Positions 37,000-48,957 of a stretch of 64,000 nt of DNA are shown here, piece after piece; the stretch's first letter is position 1; each line of letters starts with the position of its first letter. Where the stretch lies: positions 29,042,187 through 29,106,186 of the forward strand of contig OX578284.1 in NCBI GenBank assembly GCA_951217055.1, read 5' to 3'. Under the pieces are notes generated by a model that saw nothing but the letters and a program-made list of their open reading frames with translations, searched no databases and was not told the DNA's origin. Origin of the DNA: Gerris lacustris. Lineage: Eukaryota; Arthropoda; Insecta; Hemiptera; Gerridae. A program made the translations under genes and the position numbers.

Positions 37000-37505
37000 A
37001 ATAAAGAAAGACGTCTTTCCATTAAAGTAATTTAATTTCACAAAGCCGACTGAATCTGAGAGTCAGATTACAACCTTTATCTCAACACCTAAACTGATTA
37101 TTTTCATATTGTCTAACGTATTTCCACTGGTCTCACCGGCACTAAAGATGACCTCAAGTGATTGAAAGCTGGCTTTGTAAAATTAAATTGCTTTAGTGGA
37201 GTAACTTCTTTCTTTTATTTATAATTAAGTGACTCCACTGCATATCTAGGGGTAAAAGTTGTTTTATAGCTTCTACACAATTATTTAGAAACATAGAGTC
37301 ACATCTTCTCAATTAACGGATTTAATATCGCTTTAAAAATGCAGACACTGTTAATAAAATTCGAAGGCTATTACACAACGGAAGTAAAGTGACACCGACC
37401 TCGTAATGTTACTATTCTAACGTTTTTTCTCCTAAACAAACAATGACCTACACTAAGACACACTCTATTATACTATGCACGAGTCAAACAAACAGTCATA
37501 TTAAA
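37000..37505 (+). repeat. Family G, copy 2
   Basis: The hairpin arms CCATTAAAGTAATTTAATTT (about 37019) and AAATTAAATTGCTTTAGTGG (about 37180) pair over about 33 bp with three mismatches. GGCACTAAAGATGACC and GAAAGCTGGCTTTG lie on the right side. The downstream block with GTGACACCGACCTCGTAATG and CGTTTTTTCTCCTAAACAAA matches copy 1 at 35.98-36.03 kb. Confidence 0.7.
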
Positions 37506-38533
37506 ATATACAGTAGTTGAATCTTCAAGCGTTAAAGATACAACGAGCTGGCATCATGTTGATATTAATACCTCCCCTTGTTGTCTTCGAGTTAACAACT
37601 AACGGAACGGATTGTGTGATTTAAAGTGGTAAACAAATGTAGTTTAAGCTAACAGTGTTGTTTGATCATAACTTCAATAAGTTCTTTAAAAAAAAACATC
37701 TAACGGACTTTAACGGCATTTAACTAAGTACATTTCCGGAAATATATGTAAACTAGTCAACAAGAAAAAGTTGTTTTCGTTCCTTTTAAATAGTAAACAC
37801 GTATTGCTTGTATTTTTTTCAATATGTATATACATTTTTACTTTTCCTCACCTAAAAAGTATTGTTTTCACCCAAATTTTTTTTTTTTCGAGATTTCTAA
37901 TGAATTATCCGTTTTGGTTGTTTTTTTAGACCTCCTGAGTGGTTTTAAGCATGACGTATGTATGTTTGTTATCATTTTTATACGCCGCCCAGGATATTTA
38001 ACCTAGAGTAGTAGTTGAAGTCCTTACTTCTAGTTGTGCCGCTCGGAAAATCACCATTTTCCGCCATCTTGAACCCAGTTTGTTCAATCAGCAAAAGTTT
38101 AAAAAAAAAATCTTCAAAAATCAAAAAGTGGTCCGATCGAGTTGAAATTCGGCACGTATGTGCCTCTGTATGACAAACAAATCTACCAAATTTAATTTAA
38201 ATATTGGCTGCCATTTTGAAGTTATCGATTATTTAAACTTTAATGGTTAATAATAGCGAAAGTATAAATACGGTTTTGACATAATATAGCATATCGTTGG
38301 AACCGGTAAAAAATTAGGAACAAATATAAAAAAAATCCGATGAAATTCCATTAATTAGTTTTTAAAGTTATAAGAGACCATAATTATTAATTAGTGCGAT
38401 ACTTTTGTCAAACGTCAAAATTTGTTTACATCTGTCAAAACCGCCAAAATTCAAATAATTAAATAAATGAAATAAAAATAATGGAAATTTCTTTTTTGGA
38501 AAAATTATAATAAAAAAATCTATAAGTTCAAAA
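37506..38533. other. No gene seen; repeat-like sequence at 38040-38350
   Basis: The segment with GGTCCGATCGAGTTGAAATT and GGCACGTATGTGCCTCTGTA has the look of a dispersed repeat, but no second copy is in this window. Confidence 0.4.
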
Positions 38534-38573
38534 CGGCCACCCATCCAAGTACTGACCACGCCCAATGCTGCTT
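38534..38573 (-). pseudogene. 5S rRNA-related segment (SINE3-type head or 5S pseudogene)
   Basis: On the minus strand, AAGCAGCATTGGGCGTGGTC followed by AGTACTTGGATGGGTGGCCG is the conserved internal-promoter part of 5S rRNA (A box, intermediate element and C-box region). The 5' third and the 3' end of a 5S gene are not present. In their place upstream is the hairpin CCTGCTGCGAAGCAGCAGG (38576-38594). It is followed on the minus strand by an A+T-rich body, as in 5S-derived SINEs. With a single copy in the window, a 5S pseudogene cannot be separated from a 5S-derived SINE. Confidence 0.7.
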
Positions 38574-38594
38574 CCTCCTGCTGCTTCGCAGCAG

Positions 38595-39020
38595 GATAGG
38601 ACACTCTGGTGGCCTCCGAAGTAAGGAAAAGGTTTTTTTCAACCCGATTTTTTTTCATAAGTTTTATTAAGCACATTTATAGGAAAATAGTATCACAAAA
38701 TTTTAAGGCATAAACTGTATAGAACTAAATAAAATTTTATTTATTTTACTTATGATGAATTGTGTCCCCCTCCTCTTTTTTAAATATTTCGGTATTTGAC
38801 ATAATTTGTGTTTACGAGCTTATTTTGGCATTTTACCGACAGAAGTTGTGTTAGCACACTAGGTAGAAGCGCTAGATATCGGTCATGTTATTAATTTACG
38901 TGAGTAAAAGTATTAATTTAACAATATTATATGTGCACACACGGTTAAATTAATACCGGATCATCTACTTTTGACAAACTATTCAAATTTCTTAACAATC
39001 GGATGAGTACTCGGTGTTAA
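38595..39020. other. Unassigned A+T-rich stretch
   Basis: No repeat partner or coding region recognised. Confidence 0.4.
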
Positions 39021-39545
39021 TAAAAAAATGGCTGTGCGCACGTGGAAGACAAACCAATAAGCACAAAAAGGTTGAAAGTAATTGAAAGTAAGGCACTTCT
39101 TTAGATTGTTACTCCCCTCTGTTTTTTTTTACAAGGTTAAATCTAAAGAAGGTGTGCGGTATGCTCTTATTTAGACTGTTACTCCCCTTATAAAAACAGA
39201 AGTGTGATATTCCTTTGTCCCTAAGTACATTGGACTAAGCATCCTTTTGTCTTAATAGTTATTCTTGTCAAAGTCAAAGTCTTGTTTATATTCTCAAACA
39301 ACAGGAAGTAACAATCTAAAGAAGTGCCGAAAGTAATAGGGGACCAATGGAATAATTATGAACAAACATCAAAATATTAATACAATCGGACGAGTAGTTT
39401 TTTTTAGATAATGTGGTTCGAAAAAAGTTGAAAGACAAACAGACACGAGACCAATAATGTTCCCGAATATCTGAAACGGAACTTTGTGAATTTGGAGACA
39501 TAAAAAAATCGTTCTTCAAAATGATCAGAATAATCAACATTTTCA
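39021..39545 (+). repeat. Family A repeat, copy interrupted by a MITE
   Basis: GGCTGTGCGCACGTGGAAGA leads to GGTTGAAAGTAAT, where a MITE is inserted. After it come GGGGACCAATGG, CAATCGGACGAGTAGTTTTT, GACAAACAGACACGAGACCA and TCGTTCTTCAAAATGATC. The 3' hairpin is lost. Confidence 0.8.
39092..39328. mobile_element. 237-bp MITE with 8-bp target duplication
   Basis: Ends GGCACTTCTTTAGATTGTTA and TAACAATCTAAAGAAGTGCC are exact 20-bp inverted repeats. GAAAGTAA is duplicated at 39084-39091 and 39329-39336. The phrase TTTAGATTGTTACTCCCCT is repeated inside (about 39110 and, as TTTAGACTGTTACTCCCCT, about 39171). Eight-bp duplications point to hAT or P superfamily mobilisation. Confidence 0.85.
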
Positions 39546-40015
39546 GTAGAAATAATTTAGATTGATAAAATTCATTTTAAAAAAAAAATATATATGTGAA
39601 TATAAAACTTCCTAAAGTGTCAACAGAAAATAAACACATAATTTATGTATCATTCATGATCATGATTTATATAATATTTTGTATTTAAATTAAATTTATG
39701 CTAATCAAATCAGAGCAGTTTTATGAAAGCAGGCATGTCAATTCAGTAAATAATAGAAATTAGCTAAATATACTACCTTTTTATTTAAATTAACTTTAAT
39801 AAAGAATTTAAATGTAAAAGAAAAAAAGCTAATATATTTTGTTTCACTTATAAAATTATTATTTGTTTTTTACTTTTTCATTTTTTTTTTCGAATAATTC
39901 CAAGAACCTCAGACCACCTATATTCACATCCCACTATCTTTGACCATCTCCATCAGTCTAACTAACTAACCCTCTCCAACAGTCTAAAAATCTTTGACAG
40001 TCTAACTTATTCAAA
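39546..40015. other. Unassigned A+T-rich stretch
   Basis: Nothing recognisable was seen. Confidence 0.4.
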
Positions 40016-40024
40016 AATTAAAAA

Positions 40025-40212
40025 AATAGGCCCAGAGGGCTGAGAGTTGATGGCAACCTCCTGTACTTTCCTAACTCCCTGTCACACGTATAAATCTTTT
40101 CGACTTTCTTCGGCCCTATGACGTGCGGTGGAGGGAGGCCCAACAGCTGGAGACAGACTGTGCAATCCTCTTATACCTTTCTAACTCCTTGATACACAGG
40201 GTAACGTTTTTT
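40025..40212 (+). repeat. Imperfect ~109-bp tandem duplication
   Basis: Two diverged units share TAGGCCCAGAGGGCT/GAGGCCCAACAGCT, then CTGTACTTTCCTAACTCCCT against TATACCTTTCTAACTCCTTG. No coding sense is apparent. Confidence 0.55.
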
Positions 40213-40615
40213 AGTAACGCTTTTCGAGTTATGTAGCACAGGCTAAACATGAAAATATCAAAAAATTAACAGCCTAAAACCAACAATCTAAAATCACCTT
40301 CTCTCCTTTAACCATTTTTTAAAAAATTGTCTTGTTGCTATTAACTACCTATTTATTACCCTTATAGATTTACTAGCCTTCACCCCTCGTGAGTGCGGCT
40401 CATGCTAAGTATGAAGTGGCTATGTTTCCTATTATTAGGAAGGCCCAGCAATTATATGAAATGCCCAAATAGTTTTGCTTCCATAGCCTTCATAGAATAG
40501 AATAAGGACTATATTTTACACCATTTATTCCCATAATAAGAATAAAATATCGAAAGTAAAAAACAAAAACAAAAGTAAATAAACAGGTCAAGTGTGTACT
40601 AGTCAGCATACAGCA

Positions 40616-41198
40616 AGGGTCCGTAGGCCACACTGTATAGTGTTTAACTGTAAAGTGTATAGTATTTTTTTGCCACTGAACCGGACTACAGCCATATAAA
40701 TACATCGAAAAGACCATAATTATAAAAAAAACGTATTTTGTCAATAAAAAAAACAACTTTTTTTTCGAAATTTCCAAAAAGTGGTATCTTTACTTTTGGT
40801 CGAAGAATGTTCAGGAATTTTTTCAGATTTTTTGCACTTCACATAATAAAGGGGGGGGGGCACGTTTCACACCCGCTTCAAACTCGCCTACGCTCGCCCT
40901 ATCAAAGTTATAACCAAATAATTAAATATTTTTGTAATCAGCTCAAACTACCCTTTCATATGATACCCCTCACGGTGTCGAAAAAAAATGCACAATTTTT
41001 AACCCTTAAGTCTTTTTACCCTAATTTTTTGAAAAAACCTTTTTTAAGTCACTATATTTTTAAAATATGTGGGTAGGTACAAGACACATACATGCCAAAT
41101 TTCAAAGTGATCGGACGAAAGGTGTAGCCGTGAGAGCACGCGACCGGACAGACACACGCATGAAAATATAAGGGTCCTTGGTTTTGCCTACGGACCCT
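40616..41198. mobile_element. Family F element, copy 1
   Basis: It starts AGGGTCCGTAGGC and ends GCCTACGGACCCT, a 13-bp terminal inverted repeat. The right part contains CAAAGTGATCGGACGAAAGG, TGTAGCCGTG, a GACAGACACACGCA block and GGGTCCTTGGTTTTGCC. The same right end occurs at 45455-45569. A run of ten Gs lies near 40851. There is no transposase and the superfamily is unknown. Confidence 0.7.
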
Positions 41199-43080
41199 AA
41201 TATGTACAAATTCGTTCAGAATTAATTATTTTTAAGGAAAAAACAATGTAATGTTAAGAAATGTACACATTGCGATATTAACCGTGAAAACGTAAATAAA
41301 GCAAGTGATAAAAATTTTAGTTTAAAAAAAAAAAAAAAAATGTCTTAATGAAAAAATCAATTACTGTCATTTTTTATGAAGTTAAGGTAGGACTAGGGTT
41401 TTTTAAAGTATAAAATAAACAAGTATCAAAACATTTTTTAATTCTAATCAATGTATAGACTATCTATATTTCTTATAAATATAGATATATTTATTTTTTT
41501 TTAATTTTTACAGATTTTTCATTTAGATACTTTTTATTGATAGAATGTTCAGGAAAGAGTTATGTTCTTAATGAAAAAATGAAGTTTTTATGTCATGGTT
41601 GTGTTATAACTACTTCGACAATAATAGAGACAAAAATCACTTATTTCCTTACTCATATGAAGCTCAACAAAGGAACCCCTAGAACATTGACCTAACATCC
41701 TATTTCAACAATAACATCGATTAAAGCGTGAAGTTCGACAAACTTAACCTATATCTGACAAAAATGGCATACTTTTCCAAAACAATTGAAAACCCCCTCT
41801 TTATGAAGTGTGAACATATTTAAACCCTTGTCCTACTTCACGGTTAGAAACGACTAAATTACTTAGTGGCTTTCTTTTCTTCCTTTTCAATAGAAGGTTC
41901 TTGAAAATTTCAACTCGCATTTTATATTTCCCGAGAGAACAGTAAATTTTTTCCTCCTGTGGACAAGATGGAAAAATGAATGATTTGCAACGCAGTTCAA
42001 ATTTATCTGGTAAAGAAAAAAAAATACCTTTAATGGTTTATAACTTATTATTTATACTTGATTTATTACTTCCCTGTTCCTCAATAAGATAATGTTTACT
42101 ATTGATGTAAAGGAAAGGGGTTGTTCAACTTATTGACAGGGGGATTTTAAAACAGACAGGTAAGGGTTGAAACGTGGTAAAAGGAAGACACCCTTCTGTT
42201 CAATAGAGTACCGTTATAGGGTTCTTTTTTGGTACTTCCTGGTACAGTACGGAGGGATAACCCAGCTGGTACACGTACCCTTTTTCCTAACAGTATACCT
42301 TTTTAGTGAACCCTTCCTTATTGACTACCATTGACTTCACATATGACACGGAAATCAACTATTATCTCTTAACTAAGAAAAAAAAGTAAGTAACAAAGAA
42401 GAAAATAAATAAAATAACATTAATTTAAAAATAAATTAATAATAATAATCAACAAAATTCAAAAAGGAAAATTTACTGAAAAGAAAAATTTAATGCTCTC
42501 TTAATTAAGATAATCAAGCTTTCTAAAGAATATTTATATCTTTCTGACTTCACACATGCAGACTAAAACATACATAAAAAATAAAAATAATAATAATAAT
42601 AAAAATAAATAAATAAACTAAAAAAAAGTGGATTCCGTTGTTAAAAATAAAGTCTTCAACAAGAAATATATTTTAAGGCACTATAAGTAAGGTGGTTTCA
42701 TGTCAAGCCTTCTATATAATAATTATTTTCTACGGAGTTTACTAGCTCTACTTTCAATACTACCTATTATCCAGCCTTCTGCTATAAATAAGCAGTAAAC
42801 AAATAAATTAAAAATGAATAAAATAAAAACGGTTATAATTTATGTTATTTACAGATTAAAGTATATGCTACTCTTTTATTAAGGGAGTTGATTTATATTA
42901 TAGTGTATTCCTATACTATCGACTTTATTAGGGAAGTAAATCAATTGATATTTATTTTTTTTTTTTTTGTCGTCTTTTATAAAACACACACAGAACTTCC
43001 ACTCAATATTTCTTGTGTAATATAATGACAATGACATTCATTTATTATAACTAAATTCCAAGTAATAAAATGTTTTCGTA
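41199..43080. other. A+T-rich stretch, no gene seen
   Basis: Poly(A)/poly(T) tracts and (AAT)n-like runs near 42585-42615. 41930-42310 is less A+T-rich but holds no open frame of note. Confidence 0.4.
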
Positions 43081-43312
43081 CAGGGTGGCACATAACTTCC
43101 TCGCATCCCATTGCTGAACGAATGATGATAAATCAAATTATACTAGGGAGACATTTTAAAGTACGACAAATGTGATGAGCACGAGAGGAGGCAATGCTAA
43201 AATTAATATAGTATGCACCTAAATTTCATCAAAATCGATCAAATGGTTTTCAAAATATGGGCGATCACAATGCTTTCATTATCTTTTGTAGGATTGGAAG
43301 CAGTTTTTAATG
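43081..43312 (+). repeat. Family A repeat, shortened copy
   Basis: Starts CAGGGTGGCACATAACTTCC then TCGCATCCCATTG, and has AATTTCATCAAAATCGATCA. It ends with a decayed hairpin near GGATTGGAAGCA. Confidence 0.65.
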
Positions 43313-43384
43313 GGTAATCATTAAAATTTTGAAATAGTAATAATGAAATTTTATCATTTTAAAACAATATTAATTAAAACAAAA

Positions 43385-44164
43385 TACGTGTGGTGTCGCG
43401 GTACACCCGGTAGGAACGAAGTTCCTTACATTTTTCATTAAATATATAAATTATTAAATCACACTGCTAAGTACCGACTTATACATTGCTAACTACTTAT
43501 ACATGGCGGAGTTAGAAAAGAGACAAAATTGAAAGTAACGAACTGTTTGTACCTAGCAGAGTTAAGGAAAAATTAAAAGAAAATCATTATTTGTATAATT
43601 AAAGCAAGCGTCTTACTATAAATATATAATGAATATAAGAAAAAAGTTGATCATGATGAGTTTATAGTGAAAGAGTATGTTTGTTAAAGGAGTTTGGATT
43701 GAAATAGGACTGTTTTCTACTTACCCGGCCAATTAATTTAAAATATTATAAAATATATCTCTTCCCTGCTCTACAGCTTCTGCTTGTATCAGGGTGAAAT
43801 TTTACATGATTATATTTTAATTATTTACAAAACAAAGTTGACACATATAACGAAAATAATCAAAACAAGTCAAGTAACAGGCTTCCTTAATAACACTTTT
43901 TCCCGTCTTTTAAAGCTTACGTTTACGCGAGCGTTGCGGATAACGTTTTCCGACGAACTCAGCCTGGGCATTGGTAAAATGAACATGTGTACCAAATTTC
44001 AACTAAATCGGTGATCTTTTACTCAAGTTATTGTCCTCTGTAGATTTCGTGACGGATTTTGCGTGACGGTGATTTTGTGACGGTGATTTTGGTCGTTTTT
44101 TTCGGATTCACTCCCGGGCTCCAGAACGTGCCATAGTTCCTTATGGCATTATTCGTTCCAAAAA
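43385..44164 (+). repeat. Family B repeat, copy 2 (full length)
   Basis: Starts TACGTGTGGTGTCGCGGTAC and ACCCGGTAGGAACGAAGTTC, and ends CCTTATGGCATTATTCGTTC plus CAAAA. GGAACGAA lies near both termini in inverted form. The middle holds TTTACGCGAGCGTTGCGGAT and a short minisatellite (44043-44096) of the 14-bp unit GACGGTGATTTTGT. The 76-codon frame at 43784-44014 translates this repeat and is not a gene. Confidence 0.85.
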
Positions 44165-44339
44165 GTTTAAATAAATATTGGGATCGAATAATTGACGCAT
44201 TACCCACCCAAATCGGACTTAAAAGGCGATCGAAAAAACGTTAGAGAGGTAGACCTATAGGGAAATTCGTAACTAATAATATTTTCCAGACGTCTAAAAC
44301 GCATTTTGCATAAGGTAATTTTGAATTTGGAACAACAAA

Positions 44340-44398
44340 AATTCATTCTCCAGCTTGGTCACAATACTTCCGTAAGCTCGGAAGCGGTAAAAAAGGAA
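44340..44398 (+). repeat. Family A 3'-end fragment following family B
   Basis: GGTCACAATACTTCCGTAAG followed by CTCGGAAGCGG is the family-A terminal hairpin with a short deletion. Confidence 0.65.
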
Positions 44399-44831
44399 AG
44401 AAGATTTTAGAAAGGACTTTACTTAATACTTACAAAAGGACTTTTTTCAATACTTAATATTAAATATTTCTAAGAACGCAAAACACTTAAAAAGGATTCA
44501 AAATACATTATATACAGTAATAGAAGGAAGAAGCTATCATATCTCTATGGGAGTGTCAGAAACATAATGGCCACGATGTCATAATATGTTGGCGGTGGAT
44601 AAAATAATACGCTTTGTGACAATTGCGGTCGTTAATTCATTACATAAAATATTCGGATTTCTTTTTTAGTTTTTGCCAAATACTCCATAAACTATGAGTG
44701 TTTCAGTATTAGTCGTTCTTACTATTTTTAAAGTTAAGTACATTTGCAGCAGCATAAGCCCACCTTCAGCTCTGCACAACTAATATCTTCCGAGAGACAC
44801 GTTAAAAACTGTCAATTGTTTTAAAAAAAAT

Positions 44832-45118
44832 AAAATTTTAAGTATTGCTCTCGTTTCGGGCCGAATCTCGGCATAAAACCGCTCACCTACGAGAAAACTC
44901 ATAAGAAATAAAGTTGCAGTAAATTTAATTGGCTTCCATTTACGTCCAACGGTAATTCTGTACGTCCAATAGTTACCGAGATATGACTTTTCAAAAATTG
45001 GCAGTTTTCCCCAAAAAATGGAAATTTTAAGTAATGCTCTCGTTTCGGGTTGAATCTCGGCATAAAACCTCTCACCTATGAGAAAAGTCATAAGAAACCA
45101 AGTTGTAGTAAATTTATT
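44832..45118 (-). repeat. 189-bp tandem repeat, in-frame on the minus strand
   Basis: The block with CTCTCGTTTCGGG (44848, 45037) recurs at 189 bp, with about 100 bp of the second unit present. Because 189 is a multiple of three, the minus-strand frame 45091-44780 repeats too: FLVGERFYAEIRPETRAIL and FLIGERFYAEIQPETRALL are 63 residues apart. It may be satellite-like DNA with an accidental open frame or the remnant of a repeated protein; no family is recognised. Confidence 0.7.
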
Positions 45119-45454
45119 TGGCTTTTATACAAGCACAAAATGAAGACTGTAGACAAAATAGTTCTGTTGCAATCGTAAAAAAACAAAAAACAATGGAAAT
45201 ACGCTAAAAATGGAAAATTGTAATTTTAAGAAATGAACCTAAACCACTTCTAAAAACATGTTTTGGGCATTCGACGAAAGAAAAATTTATAGAATCATGT
45301 TAAAAAATAGAAAAGTGTAACTATATGTTATGTACATTTCATATTAAAAAGTATTAGCAATCAATAGCATCAAGATATAGCATCTCACCCTTGAGATGTT
45401 ATGTGGAAATAAAACACGAGGAGGTTATGTGTATGAAACGCTTTAAATCTCAAA

Positions 45455-45569
45455 GCTCAATTTCAAAGTGATCGGACGAAAGGTGTAGCCGTGCGAGAGC
45501 ATGCGACAGGACGGACGGACAGACACACGCAGGAAAATATAATGGTCCTTGGTTTAGCCTACGGACCCT
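45455..45569 (+). repeat. Family F, copy 2 (right end only)
   Basis: CAAAGTGATCGGACGAAAGG, GGTGTAGCCGTG, GACAGACACACGCAGGAAAA and GTCCTTGGTTTAGCCTACGG are nearly identical to 41104-41198. Confidence 0.85.
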
Positions 45570-48311
45570 AAAAATCATCTTGTCTGCCATAATGGGCGGG
45601 CCATGGCCGCACTCCACCGGTCTTATTTTGAGGAATCCAAAAAAGTAACTCATATAAAATTCTAGCTTGATGCTAGTTATTTACTTTAATACACGCTATT
45701 TACTGGACTTTAAGTTTAAAATTCAAGTAATAGTTTCTACACGAAACATTAAAAGCATTTATTTTAAGATGTCTAAAGTTATATCTTCTTTTCTAATAAA
45801 AAAAATTCCCGGTTATAAAATATACTGAGGAATTGAGTGGCGCCGTTGACATGATGGGTTTGGTAACGCTTAAAATCTAAATCCTGGTCATGTTTGCAAA
45901 CCTTAGCAAAGATTCGGTATTCCCCTTTAAACCTTCTAAAGTATCCGGATAGATTTTTGGAAAAAATGAACTTTTAATCCGGAGTCAAAGTACAACAACC
46001 CCAAACAAGAACACCTCACTAATAGGGGAGTCTTAAGAAGTCATAAAAAGTAATTTTTTTAAGGTACGAGTATTCGTTCTGAGGTCCTTGGCACATTGAA
46101 CTTTAACCCTTTGCTTGACCCTTTTTAAGGAAGTATGTCTAGTGAATTTCTTGTAAAAAATTGGAGGTAAAGGGGTTTTCCCAATTTTTGGGGTTTTTCA
46201 TTATAATGCGAGCCACAACCATATAAAAATATTTTAGAAGCAAAATATGATTTATAACACCCAACTTTGTCTGAAACTGTCACTGTGTCAATGATCTTCG
46301 GTTAAATCCTGTTACTTAGGATTATGTTGTCCTGACCGTGCACAATAGTGTTAGGTATGGCCATAAACAATTTTTCCAGTACAGAGAAAGGTAATTGGAC
46401 ATATTGATTTTATGTTTGTAAACCAAAAGTACTACTGGGTGGCCCAGAAAAGTCTTTGATATATGGAAAATTCACAATTTGTTTGTTTGTTTTCCTTTTT
46501 TACAAACAACTTTAGGGAATTGTAACAAAGGGAAAAGTACACAACAACAAAGGAAAATATTGAATACAGCTTAGTAATGTGCGGTTAGAAGATATGAAAA
46601 AGATTTAGTCTTATCACAGCAGAAAAATGTTTACATTAAGTGTAAAGCTTAGACTAAATACAGGTATTAGTAAATCATTTTACAAATAAATAAATAAATG
46701 GCTTGAAAGCATTAATGATACTCTATGATATTAACATGAAATTAAATGATAATTTAGAAGGAGGATAATAAACAATAATAGAAATAATTAATCTTAACAT
46801 GTTAATTAAATATTAACAGCAATATATTTACCGGATACTTAATTTAGATTTTTACTTTTGACTGATCCCATAAAAATCTTTAATTATTATTAATTTAAAA
46901 TCAGCAATTCTCATAGTTAAAAAAAATGAATGTTTAATACACTAATTAAATGTATTCAGGGTAATCAAACACACTGACAAAAACGCCTTCTAAAATATAA
47001 ATCTAGATAACTCCCTTGATAATTATACCGGTAATGGGTTCAAAACGTCGGTATTCACAAAATATCTGACGTGATCTCATCTCGAACATCTAGATTTATA
47101 AGACTATCTTTTTTCGCGGCGTAAACCTACGCTATAGCTTTCAAAATTACTTGATTACACACAATATAGAACATTCTTAGATTTTTCATTGGTAAGAAAA
47201 ATGTTTTAAAAATAAATAAAATTAGAAGTAAGAGTACGGTTCGTTTCCTTGAATATAATATTTAAGATCCAAAAGAACATGGACTACCTCTAAAACAGAA
47301 ATGAATTATTTCAGATTGACAATATCCACCTAGGTTAGAATAAAATAATTTTTTAATAAGAACAGGATGGAATAGTAATCTTCGGGGTGATATAACAAAC
47401 AATTTAGTTATGTACATATTGCGTAACAAGATATAGAAAATTTACTGGAGTTACTGACAATATATGTGGTTTTCATCTTGAAGATAACCCACAGAGGGGT
47501 CGAAGTATTGCAAAAGTGAGTTTTTAATTTTTTCCTTTAGCTTTTTTTAGAAACATTTTTTATAAAATTAAAATATTTTATTTCAAAAGTTAAACAAAGA
47601 GCACATTTTCCCAGTTATTTTCCCCAATGAACTAACCCAACTACGATTTACAATTTCAAACCGATCAATTCATATTATTAGACTAAGAAATAATGACAGA
47701 AAAGGACTTAAAAAGTTATGTTCAGTGTTTGCATACTCCACCTAAAGTAATCTCCTAAATGGTAGCAATTTTAACAATTTTTGCCTATTTGTAAATGATT
47801 ATGTCTACTGCATTTGAATACAATGATAATGCGACAATTATTACAGTTGTATTTATGAAAGAATGTAGGAACCTTCCACAAGAGTGATTTGTAATCTTCT
47901 CAATGATGACACGTTTCTGCATTAGCACATGTTTCAAATGGAGAATATATGCGACTACTGATATTGCAGCACTACATATATATCCTTTTGTCTTATTTTC
48001 TTCAGTATGTAAGCATAAAAATAAGAGATCACGAAGAAATCATTAAGATTGATGTAGCAGAAAAATATAGTTCTTTAATTTCTATATTAATATAATGAAA
48101 AATAATACGTGTGGCAATTTCTAACAAAATATATACTTATTTTACCCTTCTATATACAACATTAATATCGGTTTTCTTTATTAAATTAGATACAAAGCCC
48201 CAAGAAAAAATTGTAAAAAATAGTAGAGAGGGCAATACAATAACCACAGTAATATTAGAAGTAGACAATAAATTCAATCTAAAATCATTAAAATGCAATA
48301 TATAATTCAAA
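45570..48311. other. A+T-rich stretch, no gene seen
   Basis: 46435-46460 has ACTGGGTGGCCCAGAAAAGT, similar to the ends of element C, but no matching second end was found. Nothing else was recognised. Confidence 0.4.
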
Positions 48312-48885
48312 ATAGTCTTCAAAGTTGAGGGGCACATAGCTTCACGAAATTTAATGATGTTTTTTATGACACATAAAAAAATGTCTAATTTATTTAATTT
48401 TTCGCCCGCTCTTTTAAAATTTGTCATTTTTTTGTTTGATCTTTTTACAAGAATAAAAGTGCAAATTAGAAGTAATTGATGTGCGAGGGTAGTAATGAAT
48501 AATAGTCCATCTGCGGCGCTACTTTCGACAAAATATCTAAATTTTCTAAAAAAAAAAGTACTTTTAAACACATATAGGGTAAGTGGAAATATCCGTATGG
48601 TTGTGTGCAACCAATATTTTATGGAACCAACAATGTATTAATTATTCCCAATTATCCAGTTTACATTCAAATCGGACGAGCTGTTATTAAGATATCTTTG
48701 TTCGTAAAATAATTTAATGACAGACAGACACGAGACCAAACATTTTCGTTCTATACATCTAAAACGGATTTCTTTGACGGATTTTTTTGTCGTGGAATTT
48801 TTAAATCAGAGACATAAAATATTTTCGTTTTTCAGAACGAAACATGACTTCCGTTACCTTCGGTAATCTTGAAAGTAAAAAAAGG
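48312..48885 (+). repeat. Family A repeat, near full length
   Basis: The 5' end is GGGGCACATAGCTTCACG. The middle has GGTTGTGTGCAACCAATATT, CAAATCGGACGAGCTGTTAT and GACAGACAGACACGAGACCA. The end is GACTTCCGTTACCTTCGGTA followed by ATCTTGAAAG. A 157-codon minus-strand frame (48610-48137) overlaps it and is treated as a chance frame. Confidence 0.75.
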
Positions 48886-48957
48886 GGGGAAAAATAAATA
48901 AATTAGACAATAACGGATTATGAAAGTAAAATATCAATAAACTGTGTAATAGGATAC

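Noticed and set aside
37000..37505. LTR retrotransposon with 35.4-36.1 kb and 37.0-37.5 kb as LTRs
   Set aside because: The direct copies are diverged, differ in length, lack TG...CA ends and a target duplication, and enclose no gag or pol sequence.
46435..46460. Terminal repeat of another element-C copy
   Set aside because: Only a loose match to one end was found and no second end or TA-flanked partner nearby.
48137..48610. 157-codon minus-strand open frame, the longest in the window
   Set aside because: It overlaps a family-A repeat, is dominated by Ile/Leu/Phe/Lys as expected for A+T-rich DNA, and shows no domain or splice context.
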